Source: Prunus persica
Taxonomy: Eukaryota > Streptophyta > Magnoliopsida > Rosales > Rosaceae
Reading direction: 5' to 3'
NCBI RefSeq assembly: GCF_000346465.2
Contig: NC_034014.1
Coordinates: 20,911,517 to 20,975,516, forward strand
DNA length: 64,000 bases
The notes under the pieces are model-generated. The model did not search any database, was not told the DNA's origin, and was given only the letters and a program-made list of their open reading frames with translations. The position numbers and the translations under genes were made by a program. Shown here piece after piece: positions 35,612 through 46,288 of this stretch (position 1 is its first letter; every line of letters starts with the position of its first letter).

Positions 35612-38600
35612 CTAATTGTTGAGGTCTCTAAATGGAGATCTTCTGTCAGAAATTGCTTCAGATATCTTCATCACTGTAGGCGTACAAACATTCTCTTGTT
35701 CTGGATCAACAAGCTCATCATTCCATTTTAAATCCATTCTGGAACCTTTGTTGTCAAAAGAGAGCATTATCTTATCCAACATGCTTGTCAGTTGTTTATC
35801 TGTACTGGAGAACTCACCGATCTTATCACCCAGCCCTCCAATAAACACCAATAAGTTTTCCTTTTCTGATGACAACTTAATGACATCTTCAAGTAAATTT
35901 CTTCTTTCACTTTTTAGCTCCTCAATCAAGGCATCTGAGTTTATCAGCTTTGTCTTCATTTGATTAGTCAGTCTCTTCACTTCTAGCTCTTTTGTTTCCA
36001 GTTCAGCTTCAGCCTCCAATGCTTGTTGTTTTGACTCACACAAGGATGTTTGCTGCGATTCCAGTTTCTGCTGTATATTACAGATTTCCTCCTCAAGTTC
36101 CAGAGCCATCAACTTCCTTTCTTCAATTTCAAGTGCAGCCATAACCTCAGCAGCAGTGATTTTCTCCCAAGCTTCGTGGATCAGATCAATTTCTGCCTGT
36201 TTCTCAGCTAGCTGTGAAGAGAAAGAATCTAATGAGCAATTAAACTTATGTTCCAAGGACTCCACAAGCTGCATGAGATCATTCACTCTCTGGTATTTCT
36301 GTTCTACACGTTGGATGAGCTTCGCTTTCTCATGCTCAAATGTTCTCTCTGCATCAATTTGTGCCATCACAGCACCTGTGAATTCTATCCTCAATGATTC
36401 TTGCTCTAGCCAGCTAATCTCTTTCTCCAGTTGCTCTAAGTTCTTGTCCTTCTCTCTAGCGATTTGGAGAAATATTGAATTCTCTGATTCAAAAGACATT
36501 TCTGTCTCTGTCTTTACAGAATTAGCGTCCTTTGTATCTAACATCTCAAGCTTCTGCTCCAGTAACACAATCTTCTGCTGGAGGTTATCTATTATTTTGT
36601 CTTTCTCTTCAAAAATACAAAAAAGACCATTTTTCTGTTGCTTGATGGTTTCCCCGACATCTACCTGTGCAAGAAGAGAAGCTTCCAACTCTTTACGCAT
36701 TCCAAGACTTACTTCAAGATCACTTCTTAAGCGCTCTGCAATCGATTTCCATATTTCCAATTCAAATTCAATTTCATTTCCTTCACAGATTTTCTCAGCC
36801 AACTCAGTATTTGTTCTCTCTATGGCATCATTAACTTCTCTAAGTTCCCTTTCAAGAACGCTTTCCATCTGCGAAACTTGCTGATTCAAGTGAAGTTCAT
36901 CCTTTTCACACTCTTCTTTGACACCTCTCTGTACTGTTGTAAGAACAGCATTCTTCCCTTCCAGCTGCTGCATCAGTTGAGAAATATTTTGTTCTCTCTC
37001 TTTTTCACGCAGATCCATTTCAAACTTACCATTCACAATCTTCAGTTGAGCCTCAGAAATTCCAAGTTTTAAAACCAATAACATGACAGAAAGCTCCTCA
37101 TTTTCCAACTTCAGCTGCATACTTAGAGAATGACAGGCTTCCAACTCCATCTTGAGCTCTTTTATCATTCCATCTTTATACTCTAGCTCAGACAAATAGT
37201 TTCTCACATCACTTGTCATCTTTTCTAATTGAGAGTTCCATTCAGCCCCTTCGGCCTCTTTTGTTGTACTGTCACTGTGCATCTGCTCCACTTCCATCCT
37301 GAGTTCTTTTAAGGCAGCATCTCTACTCTCTAACTCAGATCTAGAGTTGTTCAGCTCCACTCTCATTTTTTCCAGTTGAGAGCTACATTCATATTCTTTA
37401 GCCTTAAGATTTGATGTGCAGTCTCTGAGCATCTGTTCCAGTTCCATCCTGAGCCCACTTATTGCTGCATCTTTACTCCCTAACTCGGACTTATGTTTGT
37501 TCAATTCCCCTGTCATACTTTCCAGTCGAGAGCTCCATTCAGCTTCTTTCGCCCTATGACTTGCAATACAATCTCTGTGCATCTGCTCCAGACTTTTGAG
37601 CTTGTTTCGCAGCTTTGTGAGAGAAGGTGAACCTGGTGCTGCTTGGATTTGGGCTTCCTGCAGTTCTTTGAGAGAAATGCGCAACTCCTGATTTTCTTGC
37701 TGCAGCTTCCCTGTCTGATATTCCATTTCTTTATAAAATGTCTCTTTGGTGCTTAGAGACTGTCTTAGAGATGCAATTTGTTTGTCCCTCTGAGCAGTCA
37801 AGCATTCCAGTTGCGATTTGGCATCCTCGCGCTCAGAAAAGACATTCTCAAAGCGTGTTTGGAATTCAGAAACTTGAACTTCCAGATACTTTCTCCGGCT
37901 TTCTTCATGAGCCAGGGCTTGGTTGCACCTCTGCAGCCGGTTTTGAAGATCATCTGAAATTCTGGTTTGAGAATCTAAGCTTGTCTGCAATGAACAAATC
38001 TCATCAAGCAATGAAGACTTCTCCATCTCCCATTCCTTCTTACTTGCCTTGAACTGTTCTCGGAGCTTGTCATGTGCTTCTTCTAGATGTCTGAACTGCT
38101 CCTTCTTCCATTTTAGCTGATCTTGAACCTTCTGATTGTCCTCCTCTAGTTTGAGTATCACATCATCTCTCTCTCTTAGTTCTTTGGGTGCATTAGCTTT
38201 CTTCTCTGCTTCAGAACATTTCTTCTGCGAAACTGATAGACGGCCTTTAAGGCCTTCAATCTCTTCTCTATATGCACGGATTGTTTTCTCTTGATCCATT
38301 TTCTTCTCATTTGCCTCATCTAAAGCCAATACCATCACTCTGTTTGTATCTTCCAATTTTCGGTACTTCTCATCACAACCAACTCGAAGTTTATCGTTTG
38401 CAGCTCTAAGATGTTGGACTATGGACTCTTTATCTTTCAAACTGCATTTAAGTTCTTCACACATCTGCTGTGCCACAGAGATTTCCTCTGCCTTCTCATT
38501 TAGTTCTTGAGCCTGCTTCTCAATTTTCGAACTTGCCTGCTGGAATTTAGTGAGCTGCTCATTGTGGGCTTTCCTCAAGTTTTCGGATAATTCTGCTTTG

Positions 38601-38671
38601 CTTTTATATTCTGCCCTGACCTTCTCAAGCTCAGCTTTAACTTCGTCCAGCTCTTCACAAACCTTGTCCAT
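35612..38671 (-). CDS. Long coiled-coil protein related to At4g38062
   Basis: One uninterrupted coding exon gives 1019 residues, starting MDKVCEELDEVKAELEKV. Nearly the whole protein is heptad-rich (Leu at a/d positions, many Glu/Lys/Gln), so it is predicted to be a very long parallel coiled coil with no catalytic domain or membrane span. From memory it follows the pattern of the uncharacterised Arabidopsis protein At4g38062: KWKKEQFRHLEEAHDKL, EWEMEKSSLLDEICSLQTSL and a C-terminus SDRRSPFRDLNN like that protein's RSPFRPLN. The middle contains three or four related segments of about 45 residues beginning EQM(H/L)RDC and containing SRLE-type and ELESRDAALKELRME-type parts. A 5'-leader intron is likely, with an acceptor near 38717 and a donor near 39820. 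The function is unknown; a scaffold or tether role is only a guess from shape. Confidence 0.85.
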   Translation of the reverse strand: MDKVCEELDEVKAELEKVRAEYKSKAELSENLRKAHNEQLTKFQQASSKIEKQAQELNEKAEEISVAQQMCEELKCSLKDKESIVQHLRAANDKLRVGCDEKYRKLEDTNRVMVLALDEANEKKMDQEKTIRAYREEIEGLKGRLSVSQKKCSEAEKKANAPKELRERDDVILKLEEDNQKVQDQLKWKKEQFRHLEEAHDKLREQFKASKKEWEMEKSSLLDEICSLQTSLDSQTRISDDLQNRLQRCNQALAHEESRRKYLEVQVSEFQTRFENVFSEREDAKSQLECLTAQRDKQIASLRQSLSTKETFYKEMEYQTGKLQQENQELRISLKELQEAQIQAAPGSPSLTKLRNKLKSLEQMHRDCIASHRAKEAEWSSRLESMTGELNKHKSELGSKDAAISGLRMELEQMLRDCTSNLKAKEYECSSQLEKMRVELNNSRSELESRDAALKELRMEVEQMHSDSTTKEAEGAEWNSQLEKMTSDVRNYLSELEYKDGMIKELKMELEACHSLSMQLKLENEELSVMLLVLKLGISEAQLKIVNGKFEMDLREKEREQNISQLMQQLEGKNAVLTTVQRGVKEECEKDELHLNQQVSQMESVLERELREVNDAIERTNTELAEKICEGNEIEFELEIWKSIAERLRSDLEVSLGMRKELEASLLAQVDVGETIKQQKNGLFCIFEEKDKIIDNLQQKIVLLEQKLEMLDTKDANSVKTETEMSFESENSIFLQIAREKDKNLEQLEKEISWLEQESLRIEFTGAVMAQIDAERTFEHEKAKLIQRVEQKYQRVNDLMQLVESLEHKFNCSLDSFSSQLAEKQAEIDLIHEAWEKITAAEVMAALEIEERKLMALELEEEICNIQQKLESQQTSLCESKQQALEAEAELETKELEVKRLTNQMKTKLINSDALIEELKSERRNLLEDVIKLSSEKENLLVFIGGLGDKIGEFSSTDKQLTSMLDKIMLSFDNKGSRMDLKWNDELVDPEQENVCTPTVMKISEAISDRRSPFRDLNN

Positions 38672-39900
38672 GTTCTTTCTTTCAGGAGTATGAATTTCCA
38701 GATTACGAAAAACGACCTGTTTTCAAGAAAAACATAACTTAAATATACTTATAAGCAGGTATTATGCGCATGCCTAAACTCAACAGAATATGAATTGAAA
38801 ACAATGCAGCTGAAGTAATAGGACTGAAAATGGCAATCATGCTTGGACAGCTCCAGAACCATGAACCTCTTTCTTTCTGCCCTTTCCTTTCCTTACGAAA
38901 GGAACCAGAGGCTTTTTTATTTCTAGTAATATTAATACTAATAAAGAATGTCAATAATTTAGCTCATACTCATATGTGATTCTTTCACCCGAATAGGTGA
39001 ATCTTGCAGAAAATTTGTGCAGTTGTAAAGATGTCAAAGACATTGATACTTCAGCAAAAGATGAAACATTTGTGTTTTTAGTTAAGCTGTGTGGATAAAT
39101 GTGTCTGGAAACTCAAATTAACTCCTAGAAAATAATGAGGACCAAAAGGAATCCAAGGATATTCTGAATATACACGGATGTAGAAGGAAAGGAACTGATA
39201 AACAGAATGATCTAAAGCTATAAAGTCATTGTCAATTCTTTGGCTCAGACATTGTTGTTAGGCCCCATAAAATGGAAAATGCATGCCTTGTTTGTTTGCT
39301 TAGAAAATGTGAGAAACAGAAAGAAACTAATAACTTGAATCTTTCAAATTTCCAACTTGAGGAAGCTAATACCTCCCTTGTACTGAGCCAAACACATAAT
39401 CAAAGCGAAATAAAACCCAACAGAGAACAAAAAAGAACAAATCAAGATTTCATATTTGTTTTGTCTTCATTTTCTTCTTACTGTTAGCAACCAAACATAA
39501 AAATCAACGAATGTAGAAGTGACAGATTCAAACTAACATGGAAATTCAGAGCTTAGAAGCATATAAAAGCATAAAATGAAGCAGTCCGAAGTCTCTGACT
39601 TAACCAAACCCAGAAATCACAAGAAGCAAAAGCGAAATGTACCAGAAATTTCAATGAAAATAAGATAAATCTAACATAATAATGAATGCCTCAGTAATTG
39701 GTTTCAAAGGAAAACACAGGAAGGAAAAGGTTTTCTTGAGAATTCTTTCATTTTCCTGAGATTTCTCACTGACCAAACAAGTTTTTGAGAAAAATAAAGA
39801 GAGCCCAGAAAAATACCTTGCTCGGAGACCATAGATTCGTCCTTAGGCGAGGACTTAACGCAAGTGTTGTGGAGTTTTCTGGTTCTTTGTGTTGAAGAGA
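38672..39900 (-). other. 5' leader and leader intron of the coiled-coil gene
   Basis: On the minus strand, GAGCAAG followed by GTATTTTTC near 39820 is a good donor, and TTGAAAACAG near 38717 a good acceptor. This gives a leader intron of about 1.1 kb between a short non-coding exon and the coding exon. Such first introns are common in plant genes. Confidence 0.5.
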
Positions 39901-40990
39901 GAAAGGAAAAGCAAATGCGAGAATAGAGAGAGAACTAGCCGTTAAGACTCAAGGGTGGGCTTTTAGCCTTCGTGGATTTGAAAATGTTTTGTACGAAATA
40001 TAATCTAACGGCCTTATGGTGTGTTTCTGAACGGCGTTATGTTTTTATCTAGCCGTTGGTATTTGGGACTGGATTTGGATGGGCTTTTTACGTAAGAAAT
40101 TATTAGGGTTTGGATCCACTGGGAAAAGAGGGATCGATTTCATTGTGGATAAGATATAGACGTAAGAACTTACAACAGAAATTTGGGGGGAAAAAACCAA
40201 GATTGTGAAGGATAAAAATACAAAGAAATCTAATCCCCTTTTGAAAATTAACACATTGTTAATCCAATCAAATTTCAGGTTGAGCTCGAGGTATGAGTTC
40301 AACCCGTCCAAATACAACTCAAACTTGCATGCGGGCAAGAGATCTTGCCCTTTGGTTGAAACCATCGGCCAAGATTGAAACATAACTTGACGATAAAAAC
40401 AAGTCAGTTTCACCCAATTTTGACCTATCTTTCACATTTGTTCCATCCCACTCAACACCAAGGGAATTCAGAAACCACCTTCATTTGACCCAAAGAATGC
40501 ATTCTTTCTGGAGAAGTAGTGGGCTTGCCAACAAAACCATGATGGTAGTTGTTACCTTAATTTGGTTTCTAATGAACCTTGAAAATCCTTGGTGCTTTTT
40601 TTACCTCTATAGGACGTGCATGTAACTAGACTGGTCTCTTGTGGTGTTTACCATATGGTTGGAAATGGATTTCACCCAAATGTTTCAACAATCATTGTTT
40701 TCATAAATCTTTTGCTGAGGAACCGTGAGAAATGTTGATGAAAGTCGAGGAAAATGGTGCTCCGATTTTGAAGGAGAAATTTGAAAGTGGTTGCAATTTT
40801 GGGAGGAGTAGAGCTTTTGTCGTGGGAAAGAAATATATTTTCTCAAAATTAAAGGTGAAATGGTTGTAGAAAATTGAGTCAAACTGACCCTTGTTTTGAC
40901 AAAACAAAAAAAAACTGACCCATTTCATATAACAAAACAAAAAACTGACCCATTTTCTCTATATTTGGACCAACTAATAACTAATTACAA
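39901..40990. other. Intergenic, AT-rich, no gene seen
   Basis: The segment near 39900-40000 is probably the promoter of the coiled-coil gene. From about 40890 to 40955 the phrase AACTGACCCATTT is repeated. No coding or transposon structure was recognised. Confidence 0.45.
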
Positions 40991-41272
40991 CTAGTCTTTT
41001 CGCACGCGCTTTCGCGCAAGAGATTTTTTTTATTAAAAATTTAAATTAATTTTAGAATTTAAAAAAATAATGGGTAGTTGTGTTCTATAAAAATAGAATT
41101 CATTATCTGATTTTTCTTTTAATTTTAATTTTTTAATATGAAAAAAATGTGAATTTACCATATTATCTTCATTTAATTAATAATTTTAATTCTTAATATT
41201 GGATTAACCAAAGATATTTTCTGATATTTTAAATGTTTCACCATTCTCTACATTTTGTTATATATATATAGA
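40991..41272 (-). mobile_element. Small non-autonomous Helitron
   Basis: Read on the minus strand the element starts TCTATATATATATAAC, preceded by A. It ends with a GC-rich hairpin (TGCGCGAAAGCGCGTG) about nine bases before a final CTAG, followed by T. A 5' TC, a 3' hairpin, a CTRR end and insertion between A and T with no TSD are the defining signs of Helitrons. At 282 bp it can hold no Rep/helicase, so it must have moved in trans. Confidence 0.85.
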
Positions 41273-41633
41273 TTTACACCCATGCTTTTGATTGAAGAAA
41301 GAAATGATTAGTTTTTATATAAAAGAAAAACAGACCGAAAATATATTAGAAACAAAAACTAAGCGCACCTACAACTGTCAGGCCTACAATGAAAAATAAA
41401 ATAAGATGAAAACTCATTACTTTATTACAAGTTAACCGAAAATCTAGTTAATTCTCTTTTCACATACCCCCTTCTCTACCGAAATTCTTACTGTTTGGCA
41501 GCACGGAAACTCAAAAAGAGGTAATATGTGAGTGCGTACCAAGAAACTAGTTTTAGACAAATTACTACAAAAAGCAAAAGCCCACACAAGTTGAAGTTAT
41601 GATAAGAGGCTTAAGAACACACCGACATGCTTA

Positions 41634-42041
41634 GAGCGCTTCTATTTATGGTGTTATGGCAAAGGATAAGGACAAATAATATTTTTTGGCTTTTTCACTC
41701 ATTATCATAGCAATTCAAGGACAAATACTATTCACATGGGTTTAATTTTATTTTTATGTATGAAATTAATAATAATAAAAATTTAGGTTCATGTAAAAAA
41801 ATATTTTGAATATTTTGGTAATTTTTCCGAATTTTTACAAATTTTTTATAATTCTTTTTTATTTATTTATTTTTACTGACGTCGGCGCCCTCAAACAACA
41901 ACTTGGGCTATTTTTGTTTTCGAACATGGCTAGTCATCATGGAGCCCACGACCTGCCGAAGCTGAATTTGTGCGGTGGAGTGAGTTTCTTCAACTTGGGG
42001 AGATCTTTTGTCTTAGACTAGATTTTGAGGTGCAAGTGCTC
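41634..42041. mobile_element. Harbinger-like MITE with TTA TSD
   Basis: The ends GAGCGCTTCTATTTATGG and GAGGTGCAAGTGCTC show the GAGC(G/A)...GTGCTC pattern, flanked by TTA (41631-41633, 42042-42044). Inner parts (ACTATTCACATG, CTGACGTCGGCGCC) resemble those of 13325-13760 (CTGACCTCATCAATGAG). There is no coding content. Confidence 0.75.
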
Positions 42042-43290
42042 TTAGAAAGACTACAAAAAAGCTTTGGCTTTTTTGTTGAAAGTCTAAATTTGATTAATAT
42101 TTGCTAGCTAGCTATGCATTGGATAGCACTGTTTTTCTCTTTCAGGGCGGCCTTTTGGTCTAACCATTCCTTCCATTCTCATGTAACGTGCCAATTTGCA
42201 AAAATCAACTGTTCCTCTTTTTTGTATCTATTAGGCTGTCACTATGAGGAACACTTGTGTATTAATCGATTTACACTCACATCATCAAGAGTTCAATTCT
42301 CGTTCTTTTCTTTTCATATATTTTCTTTGCATTCTTTTAAATAAAGAAAAGATGAAAATATAATATGATAGTTGTGGACTTACATCATTGAATTTTTCTA
42401 TATAAAGAAAAAAAATGATATGATAATTGTGGGATTGTGTAGCTATTTCGGTTCTAAGATGGATTTAAGGGGTAGACGGATTCAAACTATTACATACATT
42501 GACCTGGTCTTCAACACCACCTTATCACATCCATCAACCATCACCGTCCCCCCCTGCCACTTTACTATGGCACCACCATCGCCGCCACCCCTACTACAAC
42601 CACCTTGTCACCGTCATCATCATCACTATCCGAACGACCACCATAACAGTCACTAACTAACCACCGAGTGTTTATTATCGTCTGGATTAATAAGGCATTT
42701 CCCTTTCACCGTTGGGGTCTTAAGACATGCCACATTTGACTATGAATCGCTTAAGTAGTTTCCTTTAGGACTTTTATTTTAACAAGACTTTGTGAGTCAC
42801 AACAAATTCATATCTTCCCGGAAACTGTGATTAAAATAATAATAAAAACTCGTAAATATCTAAAATTAGGGAGCTAAAAAAATTCAGCCGAAGCTCGAGT
42901 GAGGTTGGGTAGACTTAGACTTCAATAATTTAATGCAAAAACCTTAATACAAATACAACAATCATGGTCATTTTGTAATTTTCCTAGAAGCTTGATCCAT
43001 TGCCTGACCTAGTTTACGCGTGTCAATAACTTGCACCGCAAACACACGAAATGATTGGGTTTGTAACCACCACGTCAGCAAATTTGGACGGTACTGGGCC
43101 TCCACTTGTCATTGAATTAAAAATTACCCCATTGATTAGTCCCATATTTAGATTAGATCTTAAATAATTTGGGGAGCACAGTAAGATCCATGCTCCACCG
43201 GACCATTTGACCAGAAAGTTCAGATCGTGACCGTTGAATGTGCCACGATAAAAGTCCAAGGTAAAGTGAAAGTGAAAAACCAAAGGGAGA
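42042..43290. other. Intergenic and promoter region of the gene at 44299
   Basis: This is AT-rich with a CACCACC/CATCATC-rich patch (about 42510-42655). I see no supported gene. The 150 bp before 43290 are more GC-balanced and probably hold the promoter and the start of the leader. Confidence 0.4.
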
Positions 43291-43349
43291 GCTTCTATTA
43301 TAAATTCAGGAGGAGACGGACACTCTCAGTTGGTTTCTCAGAAAACACA

Positions 43350-43372
43350 GAGAGAGAGAGAGAGAGAGAGAG
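43350..43372 (+). repeat. (GA)n microsatellite in a 5' leader
   Basis: About eleven GA dinucleotides lie in the presumed leader of the gene at 44299, just before a short upstream open frame. Confidence 0.9.
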
Positions 43373-43385
43373 GAAGAGGAAGAAG

Positions 43386-43424
43386 ATGATGATGGTGATG
43401 ACGGGGTTGGGAAAACCCAAATAA
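43386..43424 (+). promoter_or_regulatory. Possible upstream open reading frame
   Basis: A 12-codon frame (MMMVMTGLGKPK, then stop) with three ATGs in a row lies about 0.9 kb before the main start, directly after the GA tract. If the leader includes it and is spliced before 44299, it would be a uORF. Whether it is transcribed is not visible. Confidence 0.3.
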
Positions 43425-44298
43425 GTTTCTCTCTCTAAAATTTTCTTCTAGGTTAACCACCGTCGTCTGTCGCCTAAAGTTTGGGTATTTTTCCGGGCAA
43501 AAATGACCAATTTCACCATTTGAAGTCTCGAAAAATTCTGACTTTGGACTTGAGATCGTGACCCAAGTCTTCCCTTTTCATTTTTTTGGGTGGGTTTTTG
43601 TTCTATAAGTCAGATTTTACCAGTATGAAGACTTAAAATTTCTGGATTGTTTTCTGGGTCTGTCAAGTGCCAGTTTTCTTGGTAACTTTGGACCTAAAAG
43701 GGGGTATTGGATTGAAATTGAAGTATTCTTTGAATTTTTCTATTGGATTGTTGTGATTTTTGGCGTTTGAGTAAGTTCATGTTGGTTTTTTTGTGTGTTT
43801 GAGTTTGATTCTTGAGAGTTTTCTATTAATAGAAAGTTCTCGCCTTGATGATTGGAATCTGTGATCAGAGATGGTCCAAATTTGCTAATTCAGTGGACTA
43901 AGTTTTACCTCATCGATCAAGGACTTTTTGCACTCTTTAGTTTTGTTTTGAAGATTTTTTTCTTTTTTATAACCTAGAAGATTGCTTTTTGTTTTGTTCT
44001 ATCATAACCATTATTGAGGATTGTGAATTTGTTGGATTGAATTTAGTTATAACTTTTCCTCGTGTGATTTGCTTTTGCTAGGAATTGAAGTGATCATTTC
44101 CTAATACAGTGGTTGCTGCAACAGGCAGGAACCATTTGCAACTAGCAAACTCCTTTTTGGGCTTCCCATTCTTTTGGTCTCAAACTGAGTCTCTGGCTTT
44201 CTACTCTTTTTCCCACAATTCTTTGCCTTCACAGAGAGAGGTGCTGGACCATCATCTTTTAGCTTCCTCTAAGTTTGGGTTTGAAAAGGGAAAAAGAA

Positions 44299-45746
44299 AT
44301 GGCAGTCTCTTTCACTCGTTTTTCATGGTGTTGGTGGGGTGGGAAAGAGAAAGAGCCTGCTAATAATGGGTCTTCTCTAAATTCTTCTTTTGAGTGTGGT
44401 TTTGGTGGTCTGAGGGAACCTGGAACTGTCCAATTCCCTTCAGTTATGGGCACGAAAATGGCCTCGTCTCCGAGAAAGGTTAAGAGGAAGTGGCAGAGTA
44501 GAGAAGAGAGGAGGATTGATAGGGAGTATGATGTTGTTATTGTGCCATCGGATGGTGGAGGCTGTTTGTCAGGGTCTGAATCCGATGACTCGGACTGGTC
44601 CATAGGATGGTTGGAGCCTCATGGCCCTGGTTTCCAGAGTGATGATAAATCGGATAATAGTTTTGCAGTGCTGGTCCCTTGCTACAGCCCTGGTTGCAAG
44701 GAGGTGGTGGAGGGTTCTAATAATGAGCTTTTGAGTGCCATCAAGAACCTCCCAGATGACTTCTCTTCTGGTAAGAGATGTTGCTCTTCTAATTCTGTTT
44801 CTGTCCTTCTTACATTGTTTAGTTATTAGGATATTGCTGACTTTTGTTACTCGTATATCTTGTGCATCTACAGCTTGATTAATTATTGACTGAAAACAAC
44901 AACCTTTTGGAACTGTTGAGTAATTTAAGTTAATTGACTTCTGTGTTCTTAATAGGCCAGACAAAATCATCTGTTAGGTGATCACTTGGTTCTTGGCAAG
45001 AATAAAGTTGGATTATTCATGTCATATCAAAATAATTTGGTCATTCCATTTTGGGAATTCTTAGTCAATTATTGTCATAATGAAGAAATCAATCTGTCAC
45101 CTGTCTTGCTGATTTTAATATTTATGTGGAACAATTGTTTGGTTAGTATCTACTACTGAAAATCAGTTAGTGATTAAGGTAACCTGTTTTTGTCCATTCC
45201 TGTAAATACACAACTTACTTTTGCGGCTGCAAATCTCACAACCATCACAGCACAGCATATATGGGGAAGTGGAATGCACTGTGATATGCATGATATTGTT
45301 GGGACCTCCTGTCCCAATTTTTTAACGCTAGTCCAAACGGTTTCGGGAGTCATTTGCCTGGAGCATCAAGTGGATTGATCAGTCACTTAGATAATCCTTA
45401 TCTTGACAACGTGCTCTGGTTGGCAGATTTCTTGCATGACCCTCACAAAACTCCAAGAAACACTTAATGTTTTGACCCTTCCTTTATGAATGGTGTGAAA
45501 TTACATGAGAACACGTCCAAAGGACCTGCTAATTGAACATGAGAACAAAATCACTGAACTTAAAATCTGATTCATTTACATTAGGATCGAAAATGCTTGT
45601 TGGTTTCTTATATGTCATCTGTTTTAAGTTATGCTTTCTAGGCTCTTAAAATGTCATCTGTGCTAATCTGCATTTTGGTTGTATATGCAGATTGCAAGAA
45701 CTATATGGAACAGTGGCTTTCTTCTCTTCAGAACTTTGACGCCTAA
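44299..45746 (+). CDS. Plant protein of unknown function (175 residues)
   Basis: Two exons, 44299-44770 and 45691-45746, join in frame (GT-AG, 920-bp intron). The ATG at 44299 (MAVSFTRFSWCWWGGKEKEP) was chosen because the frame upstream has no other ATG. The protein has a Trp-rich N-terminus, a basic stretch SPRKVKRKWQSREERRIDRE that looks like a nuclear localisation signal, and an acidic block SGSESDDSDWSIGWLEPHGP. It closes with LVPCYSPGC, then CKNYMEQWLSSLQNFDA. I recall proteins of this layout as uncharacterised in many plants, but know no assigned function. The conserved-looking WSIGWLEPHGPGFQSDD motif suggests a real protein family, not a chance frame. A leader with an intron probably extends back to about 43300. 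Confidence 0.75.
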
Positions 45747-46075
45747 GACTAGCTGATAAATCTCAGGATTGGCCCTATTTTGATGAGTTATTCGTTGTGC
45801 GATCGTTTTTGAAGAATCAAATCTGTTACATAATTGGGTAAAAGTAGAAAATAATTTAGAATGGGATAGGCCCTGCATCAGCGTCCTTCCTAGAAGCGCA
45901 GAAGATTAACATCCATCAGACTTATGAGGATAATTAGAAAGCGCCCTTAATTTTGAAAGAGCTGGTATGACGCATCTTGTTTTCCAGCAATGCTGCATGC
46001 TAATAGTTTAGCATCCTTCTACTACTAGGCGCACATCATCCAGTGCAAAGAGAAATGTGAAATAACCATGGAGGT

Positions 46076-46094
46076 TTTTTTTTTTTTTTTTTTT
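46076..46094 (+). repeat. Poly-T tract 3' of the unknown gene
   Basis: A run of about nineteen T lies some 330 bp after the stop codon. It may be the tail of an old minus-strand retroposon, but no partner structure was recognised. Confidence 0.5.
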
Positions 46095-46288
46095 TGTTGG
46101 TAAATATGGATTTTGTGAATATGATCATATTTATGCTCTTAGCTTGCTACTATTGTAAATAAACTCTTTTCCAGAAGTTAATCAAGGGCCAGAAATCTAC
46201 TGAATTTTGGAGCAAACGCTGAGTTCCAAGGATTTTGTTGGTATGTAATTGATTGTGATGCCCTTCTTTCTTTTATTCTCAGCCCTTA

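Noticed and set aside
36156..36884. 242-residue open frame on the plus strand
   Set aside because: It is the antisense shadow of the coiled-coil gene at 35612-38671; the Ser/Phe/Cys-rich composition is what Glu/Lys/Leu codons give on the other strand.
42213..42305. Fourth SINE-like stretch with AAGAGTTCAATTCTCG
   Set aside because: The B-box resemblance is real, but no flanking duplication or shared 3' end with the other SINEs was found.
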